Below the pieces are notes generated by a model. It was not told where the DNA came from. It ran no database searches and was given only the letters and a program-made list of their open reading frames with translations. DNA of 64,000 nt from Beroe forskalii (lineage: Eukaryota; Ctenophora; Nuda; Beroida; Beroidae). Every line of letters begins with the position of its first letter. The first letter of the stretch is position 1. The stretch is from assembly GCA_011033025.1 (NCBI GenBank), contig WFMF01000170.1, forward strand, positions 292,896-356,895, given 5' to 3'. Positions 11,701 to 21,942 of the stretch are shown piece by piece. The translations under genes were made by a program, and so were the position numbers.

Positions 11701-12366
11701 TGATCTCTAACTTAACTTACCACCCTCCCCTCTAGCAACCCATCGCACTATCTGATCTCTAACTTAACTTACCACCCTCCCTCTAGCAACCCATCACACT
11801 ATCTGATCTCTAACTTAACCCTACCACCCTCCCACTCTAGCAACCCATCACAACTATCTGATCTCTAACTTAACTTACCACCCTCCCCTCCAGCAACCCA
11901 TCACACTATCTGATCTCTAACTTAACTTACCACCCTCCCCTCTAGCAACCCATCACACTATCTGATCTCTAACTTAACTTACCCATCCACTCCCCTCCAG
12001 CAACCCATCACACTATCTGATCTCTAACTTAACTTACCACCACTCCCCCTCCAGCAAACCATCACACTATCTGATCTCTAACTTAACTTACCACCCTCCC
12101 TCTAGCAACCCATCACACTATCTGATCTCTAACTTAACTTACCACCCTCCCCTCCAGCAACCCATCACACTATCTGATCTCTAACTTAACTTACCACCCT
12201 CCCCTCCAGCAACCCATCACACTATCTGATCTCTAACTTAACTTACCACCCTCCCCTCTAGCAACCCATCACACTATCTGATCTCTAACTTAACTTACCA
12301 CCCTCCCCTCCAGCAACCCATCACACTATCTGATCTCTAACTTAACTTACCACCCTCCCCTCCAGC
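11632..12366 (+). repeat. 52-bp minisatellite carrying a 3' splice site (left block)
   Basis: About 14 copies of a 52-bp unit: CAACCCATCACACTATCTGA, then TCTCTAACTTAACTTACCAC, then CCTCCCCTCCAG. Each unit ends in a pyrimidine tract plus CAG or TAG, and the following CAACCCATC is the in-frame continuation (QPITLSDL) of the upstream exon at 11376-11500. The array therefore iterates an intron 3' end plus exon start. It ends in a short AT dinucleotide tract at 12367-12389. Confidence 0.9.
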
Positions 12367-12389
12367 ATATATATATATATATATATATA
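12367..12389. repeat. AT dinucleotide microsatellite
   Basis: About eleven AT repeats at the junction between the 52-bp minisatellite and the retroelement-derived block. Confidence 0.9.
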
Positions 12390-12471
12390 ACTCTAAATGC
12401 CCTGATCAAAGGCTCCGCCTTAACGTGCGGTGATGAAAACATCTTAGAGAAATCTAGCGAAAATCATACCT

Positions 12472-12870
12472 TCAATATTCAAATACTGATTCCTGAGGTT
12501 TCTTACCAGTCTCCCCTCGTTTTTCTGTTGAATCCCCCTGCTCAGATGACATTACTTTTTCTTGTTCACTTTCCTCTGTACAGCAAATTTCACCCCTTCT
12601 AATAAAAAACTTCTTCATTGGGTGATCGGCAATTTTCCTTTTCAACTCCTGAACCAGTTTGCGTCTCTCAGCACGTTCTTCAGGGCTCTTGTCTAAGCCA
12701 ATGAAGACAGTCCCATATAGCTGATGTCCCTTCAGTTTCTTTGCCACTTTCAGAACCTCAAAGACTGTATCTGTGTTTTCCACTGTAACACGGACTGGTC
12801 TTTTACCTTCAGTTCTACCAAACCGAGCAGCGGTATACTTTGGTTTGAGGATTGGGCATTGAGCCAACTG
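12472..12870 (-). pseudogene. LINE-type ORF1 C-terminal fragment
   Basis: The minus-strand frame contains RPVRVTVENTDTVFEVLK, SPEERAERRKLVQELKRKI and FFIRRGEICC. These resemble the C-terminal part of ORF1-type proteins of non-LTR retrotransposons and related repetitive proteins of invertebrates (recognised from memory, no search run). It is fused directly downstream of a gag fragment. The family's upstream portion is represented by the broken ORF at 61699-62289. Confidence 0.6.
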
Positions 12871-13291
12871 AGTTCGCTTGTTGTTCATCTAAATCACAGT
12901 TCAATACATTTTGAGCAGCGGATGCTTTCATGAATGAGACATTATACTGTTCATCTACGCGCTGAGAAGCTTTTTTCAGTTCAGAACGGACTTTAACGGT
13001 GGCTTTGAGCTCTTTAAGTGTATTAATAACACGCGCCTTAAACTCTTTCCACGTATCGCAGTCCAAGCCCAAGATATCTTTAAACGGCAATAAAGGCTCG
13101 ACAAATAGCTGTATGGATATCTTACTTGAGTCGAAGACTTCTGGTTTTCTACTTCCTGCTACGCCCGCTCTGAATTCGTCCCTCACTGCTGCTGCCACCT
13201 CGGCGTTGACTTGCATGGCGTGTGCTGCTTTGATGGCGTCTCTCTGCTCTGTCGTCAACGTTTGCTCCAGTGCGGCGATTGCTTCGTCCAT
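12815..13291 (-). pseudogene. gag fragment of the LTR retroelement, internally deleted
   Basis: The N-terminal 110 or so residues match the gag at 17172-18371 closely (shared QRDAIKAAHAMQVNAEVAAA). About 90 residues present in that copy, between its ASQREDE and QCDAILKAP segments, are missing here. The frame loses identity after SMPNP, where it passes into the ORF1-like fragment. There are no zinc knuckles, so it cannot encode a working nucleocapsid. Confidence 0.8.
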
Positions 13292-13433
13292 TATTTCGAG
13301 AAGAAAGAAAAGGTTAGTGGCGTACTAATACTCTCAAAATCAACGGAGAATGATTACACGTAGTGCCACACTATAAATTGATGTGTGCAACCCAGGTTCA
13401 GAATACGACTAAATCCTGGTCGCAGCACCAATT

Positions 13434-14022
13434 TGCAGCGTTCACTCTATGAATTTGTGCAATTTAAAGGACACTTTTAGTAATTAGTTGATCAGTTATT
13501 TTGGTGGCTGGAGTTAACAATGAATAATTGGAGTTCAAATGGAAACACTGGGATAAGGGGTACTAAAATGCGAAACCTGGACGTAATACAGTAGAACGTC
13601 TGAACACCCCTCTAGCAGCAGCAAATCCTAGTTGGTATATTTTACAATCGTGCGCGTCGTACAATAATATTGTTTCGTCTAACTGGGATTGGAGGACCAC
13701 AAGACTCGTTTCTAGCTTTGCGATTCGTCCGAAGCGAGTCATGCGATCCTCACGGGGCACAGATTACACGGGGCACAGATTACACCTCCGAAACTATTGA
13801 CAACCGTTTCGAAGTTTAGAATAGTTACGATCATCTATAAACAACACGGCGCCTAAACAATATATTTCAACATCACGGCCCACGCCCCAGTGGTATAACT
13901 TTCTAGGCTAACCACCGTCTACTACTGTTAACTGTTATAAACGCTACCAATCAATTAACGTCCCGGGTCCAACGACCCGGGGAAATGGGGGCAGGTACAA
14001 CCAATTAGGTTGGGATCATGCA
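13434..14022 (-). repeat. LTR, copy 1 (589 bp)
   Basis: Read on the minus strand it starts TGCATGATCCCAACC and ends GAACGCTGCA, giving the usual TG...CA ends. It matches LTR copy 2 (18517-19101) in direct orientation. A polypurine tract (GGGGAGGGGGCGGGT on the minus strand, about 14023-14038) lies just upstream, so it acts as the 3' LTR of the element to its right. A primer-binding site and gag fragment also lie downstream, as if it were a 5' LTR too. Confidence 0.85.
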
Positions 14023-14038
14023 ACCCGCCCCCTCCCCT
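14023..14038 (-). other. Polypurine tract
   Basis: The minus strand reads AGGGGAGGGGGCGGGT directly before the TG end of LTR copy 1. This is the expected plus-strand primer position for an LTR retroelement. Confidence 0.7.
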
Positions 14039-14079
14039 GTGCGTACGGGAAGGATCACTTTCCCGGGGGTTTCAGAAAA

Positions 14080-14555
14080 CTAACATAATGACCATTTGAT
14101 TTCAAAAGCTGTTGATTGGAAAACGACTTTAAAATTCACACGTCAATATGTAAATTGAATCAATTCAAAATATTTCCAGTTTGATTAGCTAACATATGAC
14201 CATTCCATTTTCAAAAATTGTTAATTGGAAAACGATTTCAAAATCAAATTTCACACTTCAATTAGCTGATTGAATCCATTTAAAGTATGTCTAATTTGAT
14301 TATCTTGAATTAGAGAACTACCATATGATCATTTGAATTCAAAACATTGATCATTGAAAAACGAATTCAAATTTTACCCGGCAATTAGGCCTTGAATCAT
14401 TTAAAAATGTGTCTAGTTTGATCAGCTGGAATTAGACAGCTAACATATGAGCATTAAATTTTCAAAATTTTTGATTGGAAAACGTCTGCAAATTTCACCC
14501 GTTAATAAGACACTTGAATCAATTTAGTAAGTCTCCAATTTGATTAGGTGAATCT
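14080..14555. repeat. Diverged tandem repeat, about 120-bp unit, four copies
   Basis: Each copy has a CATATGACCATT-like start, a GATTGGAAAACGA block, a TTTCACNNNTCAAT block and a CTAATTTGATTA-like end. The copies differ by many substitutions. It lies inside the retroelement body near its 3' LTR. Confidence 0.65.
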
Positions 14556-16902
14556 CAGCAGTCTGCAGTCTCTTCTGAGTACGATGTTGTTCTCCGATGA
14601 CGTATCGGGCGGGATCGAGTAGTAAGGTCCAAATCCGATGACGTTTCGGTAAGCGCGGCGACCCCTAGCAAACGTAGGAGGGGTAGGCGTTCTCAAAACA
14701 CAAAACACACTGCCCTGCAGTGGACTAGTGGAGACCTGCACAGTCCTGGACGTGTCCTTACCAGGAGACTCCATCAGTCTTTACTTCCTTCAAGTCCTTC
14801 AAGTGATCTCCAATCCAAACTCTGGAGTCTTTGCTAAAGAGGAACCTCACTGCAGGTTTCGGATATGGGTCAGGGCAAGGTTCATCTGGGCGTGGAATGG
14901 TTCCTTTCTGAACGGGCTGCTTTCCTCGGCCTAGCCCCAGGGATGCGGGAGCTCTGCTAAGTTACTACCACTTGGCGTGGTGTGGTTAGGCGTGGTGACT
15001 CTAAACTGCTCTGGGTTTCGGGATTCAGCAGCGGGTTGACTGGAAATTGTAACAGTGGGAAACAGTTTAGTACCAAGGGGCTTGTCTTGAACTGCTCGTC
15101 GTGTCCCGCCTCCACGGACTAAGGCGCTTCTCGACCTCGATTGAGCTGCTTCACCGACACAGAGGGGCTACGTTCCAAGGAGTTACCCCATGACGTTTCT
15201 AAGATCAGCTTGGGAGTGTCATATCTGGATCGGGCTCAGCTGCTGGCGTGGCAGCAGTGTTGAATGTGCGGAATCTGCAGATGATGCGGAGAAACCGTTT
15301 TTCCATCTGTCATTGCTCTCTGACTGCACTTTCACCTCAAGACTAGCGACTTCCTTCTCAAGTACAGGGAACTGGAACTGAACGGGAGTAGTAAGTGGTT
15401 TGTTATCGAAAAGGTGATCAATTGACAATTTCTCATGGGTTCCACGAAAAACTCGATGATTCACCCCCTCCCTTGGGAATTGAACTAAAGTTGCAGTCAA
15501 AAGCACGGAGTTTACAAGCAGGTTTATGAGAGTTACTTTTAACTTCGTAGGGTAAAGCAGAAATTAGGAAGTTAGAACTTTGAACTTTGAACACTGCCAA
15601 ATTACTAATTTGTACTACCATTTCGTCACTTTGACAGTATCTAACTTCCTAGTAAATTGCAAACGGTGCATGGTAGCGATTGTAACTTGTGAACATTAAC
15701 AAGTTACCATACGAGCTAACGAAGAGGGACCCAAGATTAGGATTACGTCTTTTACTTACTAAGTGGCGTACTAGTAAACAACGGCTTTATTGAGTAGAAT
15801 ATTCTTGTATAATGCGACTGCCAATGCCATCAGATTTAACAGTAATGTTACATTAATACTGTCCGTTTTGGTCTGAGCGCCACGCCCTTAAAGGTGGTTT
15901 CGAAGTTCTTTTCAAATGCAAATGTCTGCGTGATGGATCTAACAAGACCTGTTCCACAGTTAAAGCAGTGCTTTCCATGGTTTAGTACGTGATACAGACT
16001 GAGTAGCTTGGTCACGTGGTGCTACGGATATGGTCTCTAAGCTCTCAACTGGAAGTTTGCTGTAAGCTAGAAATTCAGGGCCCACTTTCCGAAGGCGTTA
16101 TAACCTGTTTGCATGTGTTGTTACACTCAAGTCTGCCATTAAAAGCTCACAATTGAAGGTGCGATCGAAACAATAATATGATGATCATCTTTAATGATTC
16201 ACTTCTTGATTGCAATTAGCGTCATATGAGTTGACACAAATTATAGAACCATAGACATTTTTAGATTTCTTAGCCGAGATATATGCGATAGATTAGTGAC
16301 TGACGATGTGTAAAACTTTGTGTAAGATAAGAGAGTCTTAACCCGGTATGTCGCCGAACAGAGAAACAATCGGCGGCGACCTCCATTCCTCTGTTATTAC
16401 CGGGAAAGTGTACGTCTCTGCCAGGGGCGGATCCTCTCCCAGGTTAAGGACAAACAACGCTGTACGCTGGCACGCAAGTGTTCCCTCTGTGCACCTGGGG
16501 TTACGTTAAAAACCCATCGTCTAAACCAACCCTAGTTACCATTGCTCATACAAACCATTGCTCGTACAATTGTATATGTTCAATGTTATTAACTTTGCTT
16601 TAGTAAATCGCTAATACCTCAGGAAACGTTGTAACTGTCGCTGAAACCATGTTACTACTATAGTACTATAACTGATTCATTTCGCATTAAGATTATCTGG
16701 TATAATGAAGCAATGTATTTAATTGTCAATTGCGTTGAACTGTAGAAGTTTTGAACATCACTTCAGCTATGCTTCGCCAATTGCTAAATACCACAGTTTA
16801 TTGCGATAGTTCATGTCACATACTCAAACAGTCACTATATTCGCAGTGTTTGAGAAATAACCAGGAACAAGCCAGCAAACGGGGCCTGTATTGCGAACCA
16901 TA
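14556..16902. other. Internal region of the LTR element without a recognisable pol gene
   Basis: This is where reverse transcriptase and integrase should lie, but all minus-strand open stretches are short (under 100 codons) and none shows a recognisable catalytic motif. A possible terminal coding remnant, read in two overlapping frames around 15219-15621, includes FPREGVNHRVFRGTHEKLSI but could not be assigned. The element is best regarded as non-autonomous. Confidence 0.5.
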
Positions 16903-17145
16903 TTAGGGCGTGGTCAAAATGTTCAAATCAGCCGCTTGAAATAAGATAGGAATAATGACACGTGACAACTCAAGTACCATTAGTCCATTACTAATTAGAT
17001 TCACGCACGATCCGGAGTATATCAAAGATCGATTAACAGTATTGTGCAATATTGCTTCAATGTAACCATTTTCCTCACGATGGTGACCTAGTGCTAAGAA
17101 CGTGGCTTTGAAGCTCGCACTATCATCGAAATCGCGTGAATCCAA
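16903..17145 (-). pseudogene. Retropepsin-like remnant, catalytic Asp replaced by Tyr
   Basis: The frame contains NRSLIYSGSCVNLIS, which fits the retroviral-type aspartyl protease pattern L-I-D-[ST]-G-[AS] followed by a hydrophobic strand, but the catalytic Asp position reads Tyr. It lies directly downstream of gag in a different frame, as expected for gag-pro order. With no pol following, it is taken as decayed. Confidence 0.5.
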
Positions 17146-17171
17146 GTCCCTCCCGGCCAGAGAGGGGCCGG

Positions 17172-18371
17172 CTAGTTTTTTGGCTCTGCGGTACTGATAA
17201 TGTTTTTCTCAGTCTCCAAGCGTTTGCTCGCCGCTCCAGGACCGGATCCCAAGCTTTGGTGAGGCTTATTATTGGAGCTAGCAGTAATTGGAAGATCAAG
17301 CTGGGCCTGGCGTTCGATGACAACATTAGAGGTCTGGGCCTGTGCGGGACTATGAGGTTTAGAAGATTGAGCTGATGAACTCTGATGACAGGCCTGAGCT
17401 TGCAGCTTCTTCTCCATATCCCTGATCCTCGACCTACATACACGAGCGACATGATTCTTCTTGTGGCAATAATGACATATAATAATTCCACGTTTTTGAT
17501 TGCCTTGGCTATTTCTAAAATAGGAAAGCTGATTTACATGGTGCACGAGCGGTCTGCTGTGGCTGCCATTAGGACAGTAGTTGATTTTCTGAGAATGCAA
17601 ACACTGGAAAGAATAGTGCCCAGGCTGGTGGCATTTGTAGCAAATAACAGACTGAACATGAACGACAGAACAAGGATCAGGCATTGAGTCAACTGTGTTC
17701 GCTTGCTGTTCCTCTAAATTACAGTTCACTTCATTAGGAGCAGCTGCAGGTGCTTTCAGGATCGCATCACACTGTTCGTTGGACTTCATAGTTTCTGCGG
17801 GCCCATACGATGCATCACGTCGAATAGCTTCAGTTAGTAAGGTGTTAAAGTCGATATTAGCATCATCACGCATGTTAATTAAGTGAACGGCTAATTCATC
17901 GCGACTAACACCAGCTGATAACGCGTCCTTCAATGCAAAGTCACGGGAAGGGTTGTCTCCTAGGCCTGGAAAACCAGTCTTACCCAACTGTCTCAATCGC
18001 TCGCCAAAATCAGAGACGGTCTCATCTTCGCGCTGGGAAGCTTTTTTCAGTTCAGAACGGACTTTAGCGGCGGCTTGGAGCTCTTTAAGTGTAATAATAA
18101 CACGCGCCTCAAACTCTTTCCACGTTTCGCAGTCTAATCCAAAGATATCTTCAAACGGCAAGAAAGGCTCGACGAATAGCTGTATGGATATCTTACTTGA
18201 GTTGAAGACTTCTGATTTTCTACTTCCTGTGACGCTCGCTCTGAACTCGTCCCTCGCTTTTGCTACCGCTGCTGCTACCTCGGCGTTGACTTGCATGGCG
18301 TGTGCTGCCTTGATGGCGTCTCTCTGCTCTACTGTCAACGTTTGCCCAAGTGCGGCGATCGTTTCATCCAT
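17172..18371 (-). CDS. gag: Gag polyprotein with two CCHC zinc knuckles
   Basis: 399 residues on the minus strand, starting about 125 bp after the primer-binding site. The N-terminal part is helical and Ala-rich, and the middle has a capsid-like helical region (TWKEFEARVIITLKELQ). Two CX2CX4HX4C knuckles follow: CYKCHQPGHYSFQC and CHYCHKKNHVARVC. The C-terminus is Ser/Gln-rich and low complexity. The order LTR-PBS-gag-protease remnant fits a Ty3-like LTR retrotransposon. It could package RNA but depends on another element for polymerase and integrase. Confidence 0.85.
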   Translation of the reverse strand: MDETIAALGQTLTVEQRDAIKAAHAMQVNAEVAAAVAKARDEFRASVTGSRKSEVFNSSKISIQLFVEPFLPFEDIFGLDCETWKEFEARVIITLKELQAAAKVRSELKKASQREDETVSDFGERLRQLGKTGFPGLGDNPSRDFALKDALSAGVSRDELAVHLINMRDDANIDFNTLLTEAIRRDASYGPAETMKSNEQCDAILKAPAAAPNEVNCNLEEQQANTVDSMPDPCSVVHVQSVICYKCHQPGHYSFQCLHSQKINYCPNGSHSRPLVHHVNQLSYFRNSQGNQKRGIIICHYCHKKNHVARVCRSRIRDMEKKLQAQACHQSSSAQSSKPHSPAQAQTSNVVIERQAQLDLPITASSNNKPHQSLGSGPGAASKRLETEKNIISTAEPKN

Positions 18372-18495
18372 TGTTTCGAGAAGAAAGGAAAGGTTAGTGA
18401 CGTACTAATGCTATCTCAAAATCAACAGATTATGAGTAAAACGTCGTGATACACTATAAATTGATGTGTGCAACCCAGGTTCAGAATACGACTAA

Positions 18496-18513
18496 ATCCT
18501 GGTCGCAGCACCA
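18496..18513 (-). other. Primer-binding site
   Basis: The minus strand reads TGGTGCTGCGACCAGGAT three bases inside LTR copy 2. It begins TGG, as expected for pairing with the CCA end of a tRNA. The same sequence follows LTR copy 1 at about 13413-13430. The tRNA species was not determined. Confidence 0.65.
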
Positions 18514-18516
18514 ATT

Positions 18517-19101
18517 TGCAGCGGTCACTCTATCTTAATTTGAGCAATTTAAAGGACAACTTTTGTAATTGGTTGATTAGTTATTTTGTGGTGGCTGGAG
18601 TCAACAATGAATAATTGGAGTTCAAATGGAAACACTGGGATAAGGGGTACTAAAATGCGAAACCTGGACGTAATACAGTAGAACGTCTGAACACTCTCTA
18701 GCAGCAGCAACCTCTAGTTGGTATATTTTACAAACGTGCGCGTCGTACAATAATATTTTTTTGCCTAACTGGGATTCGAGGACCACAAGACTCGCTTCTA
18801 GCTTTGCGATTCGTCCGAAGCGAGTCATGCGATCCTCACGGGGCGTCTGGGCACAGATTACACCTCCGAAACTTTTGACAACCGTTCCGAAGTTCAAAAT
18901 GGTTACGATCATCTATAGACAACACGGCGCCTAAACAATATGTTTCATCATGACGGCCCACGCCCCCAGTGGTATAACTTTCTAGGCTAACCACCGTCTA
19001 CTACTGTTAACTGTTATAAACGCTACCAATCAATTAACGTCCCGGGTCCAACGACCCGGGGAAATAGGGGCGGGTACAACCAATTAGGTTGGGATCATGC
19101 A
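18517..19101 (-). repeat. LTR, copy 2 (585 bp, 5' LTR)
   Basis: TG...CA ends as in copy 1, in the same orientation. Gag begins downstream. The outer edge abuts the 52-bp minisatellite, indicating insertion into that array. It contains a minus-strand open stretch (18622-18912) that is partly conserved in all three LTR copies of the window. Confidence 0.9.
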
Positions 19102-19103
19102 AC

Positions 19104-20156
19104 CCTCCCCTCCAGCAACCCATCACACTATCTGATCTCTAACTTAACTTACCACCCTCCCCTCTAGCAACCCATCACACTATCTGATTCTCTAACTCTT
19201 ACACTTTACCACCCTCCCCCTCCAGCAACCCATCACACATCTGATCTCTAACTTAACTTACCACCTCCCTCCAGCAACCCATCACACTATCTGATCTCTA
19301 ACTTAACTTAACCACCCTCCCCTAGCAACCCATCACACTATCTGATCTCTAACTTAACTTACCACCCTCCCTCCAGCAACCCATCAACTATCTGATCTCT
19401 AACTTAACTTACCACCTCCCTCTAGCAACCCATCACACTATCTGATCTCTAACTTAACTTACCACCCTCCTCCAGCAACCCATCACACTATCTGATCTCT
19501 AACTTAACTTACCACCCTCCTCCAGCAACCCATCACACTATCTGATCTCTAACTTAACTTACCACCTCCCTCCAGCAACCCATCACACTATCTGATCTCT
19601 AACTTAACTTACCACCCTCCCTCCAGCAACCCATCACACTATCTGATCTCTAACTTAACTTACTCACCCTCCCCTCCAGCAACCCATCACACTATCTGAT
19701 CTCTAACTTAACCTTACCACCTCCTCCAGCAACCCATCACACTATCTGATCTCTAACTTAACTTACCACCCTCCTCCAGCAACCCACATCACACTATCTG
19801 ATCTCTAACCTAACTTACCAACTTCTCCCTCTAGCAACCCATCACACTATCTGATCTCTAACTTAACTTACCACCCTCCTCTAGCAACCCATCACACTAT
19901 CTGATCTCTAATCTTAACTTACCACCTCCCTCCAGCAACCCATCACACTATCTGATCTCTAACTTAACTTACCACCCTCCCTCTAGCAACCCATCACACT
20001 ATCTGATCTCTAACTTAACTTACCACCCTCCTCCAGCAACCCATCACACTATCTGATCTCTAACTTAACTTACCACCCTCCTCTAGCAACCCATCACACT
20101 ATCTGATCTCTAACTTAACTTACCACCCTCCCTCTAGCAACCCATCACACTATCTG
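19104..20156 (+). repeat. 52-bp minisatellite (right block)
   Basis: About 20 more copies of the 52-bp unit seen at 11632-12366, with more single-base losses in the C-rich part. The retroelement block lies between the two blocks. At 20157 the array stops mid-unit (after CACTATCTG) and is followed at once by coding sequence of the truncated BCR/ABR copy, an abrupt junction between unrelated loci. Confidence 0.9.
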
Positions 20157-20639
20157 TCGATGACATATCAACAATTATCTCGTCAATCTTCGTCGAGTTT
20201 CCGTAGTCATCTCCGCTTTCTGATTCAACAATCCCCTCACAAACACTGCTGCTCTTATCTCCCTCACAACAACCCTTCTCCACCTTCTTCTGACATATAT
20301 CATTGTTTTCAGCATGTCTTCCTCCAGGAGTAGTATTGTCACTGATACTGCGAAGCAGCGAAGGTGTTTTGGAACCAGAGACGCGAGGAGGAGCGCTGCG
20401 TTCTCTTCTGATTTCCCTGTTATTTCCTCTGATTGCCTCGTTATCTCCTCGAATTTCCTCGTTATCTCCTCGCATTCTCTCGTTATTCACACACGAATCC
20501 CTGTCAGTTTCCGGCGCGTTACTGCGGGTGGAGTGTTCGAGTGAGCGTGTTCGTGTGACTGTAGTAGAAGTGCTGTCAGAGGGATAACCTCGAGACTTAA
20601 CAACCTCAGAGTGGAAGGTAGAGGAAGATGACACCCCTC

Positions 20640-20945
20640 CACTTGCAGCCATAGATCTGTGTTCAGTGGATTCCTCATAGGATTGAGAAGAAGATGACAC
20701 CCCACCACTTGCAGCCCTAGATCTGCGTTCAGTAGACTCTTGATAGGATTCCGTGGTAGTTGAAGATGACACCCCACAACCTCCTTGAGATCTGTGTTCA
20801 GTAGACTCCTGATAAGATTCCGAAGTGGAAGATGATGACACTCCACAACCTCCTTGAGATCTGTGTTCAGTAGACTCTTGATAAGACTCCGAGGTAGTAG
20901 AGGAAGATGACACCCCTCCACCTCCTTGAGTAGATTCGGATACAC
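20640..20945 (-). repeat. Ser-rich protein repeat in the BCR/ABR tail (left copy)
   Basis: A roughly 24-residue unit of the form SESYQESTEHRSQGG-GVSSSS recurs about five times in frame. The right copy (57726-58040) has a similar number with different order and composition, so the repeat evolves by unit gain and loss. It is likely a disordered region. Confidence 0.8.
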
Positions 20946-21838
20946 TTACCTCAGTAGTGCTGCTACAAGTCGTAACCCCGCAGTTAGGGGTGCCGACTGC
21001 AGCTCTCTCACTCCGTGTTACGGAGCTCTCACTGGTCGAATGTCCGGGGGTTGAGATGCTACCCTCCTCGGGGGTGAAGAACATGGAATTCGGTGAGGAG
21101 AGGCCAGGTGTTAGCTGAACTGGGCTGCTGGAAGTCCCTTCGTCAACAGGGCTGAGAATGAGACCGTTGGAGAGTTCAATGGAGAGGGAGGGGAGGTCGA
21201 GGGGAGGTTGCGAGGGGAGAGAGTGGGGAGGGAGTGAGTGGGGAGGGAACGAGTGGGTGGAGTCTGAGAAAGGGTCGGGGGTGCTCCGCTCCGATCTGGC
21301 AGGGGAGAAAGGATCTTCCTCTTCTGCTATCGCATCGTCAGTGCTTTCACCGTGAGTAGGCACAGACGTGTGTCTGAGCAGGGGCACTGAGGTCCGCTGC
21401 GGGGAATGAGGATGTGAGTAGTAGTAGTAAGATCAGAATCTAAATATTTGGACAGCTCTAGACAATCAAGCTCGCTAGGGAGGGTGTTTATCACTTCATC
21501 AGTCCATCAGATTCGTAACAGAGTTACATTGTTAGATCATGTAAACACTTACAGGAGGGGCAGTAGAAGAAAAGGGAGGGGCTATGATGGGTCTCAGTCC
21601 TTCCTCATCGCCATGTAACTCCTGTAACTCACTCAGCTGCTTCTCACAGAAAAACTTCAATATGCTCACCTGGTGAAGGGTTTCATAAGACAATATTGAA
21701 GGAATTGACCAATGAAGGTAGCGACCCAATGAGGCCTCGTACGCTAATGTAACGAGACAAAGATGATAGTAGGCTTGAAGTGAGCGTCAACTTCAAGCGA
21801 CAATTCCCCGGGTATTTTGGCTACAATTTGAATACCAT

Positions 21839-21942
21839 TATACTTCGCGTATTAGTAATCCGCCGGGCTATGCATCTTTTCTAGCGCGCAACAGTACTTA
21901 GTGACGTCATATGCCCGGCGGATTAATAATACGCGAAGTATA
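21839..21942. mobile_element. 104-bp MITE-like element, left arm only
   Basis: The ends are inverted repeats of about 30 bp (TATACTTCGCGTATTAGTAA and its complement with one change, each continuing into TCCGCCGGGC). TA dinucleotides border it. The corresponding right-arm intron near 56780-56850 lacks it, so it inserted after the arms separated or segregates between haplotypes. Confidence 0.75.

Noticed and set aside
11632-20156. Possible CRISPR array (52-bp regular repeat)
   Set aside because: The unit repeats without unique spacers, lies in an intron of a eukaryotic gene and has no cas genes.
20303-20945. Frames opposite or alternate to the BCR/ABR tail
   Set aside because: They are shadows of the Ser-rich repeat. 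Splice and frame agreement between arms supports only the RhoGAP-tail frame.
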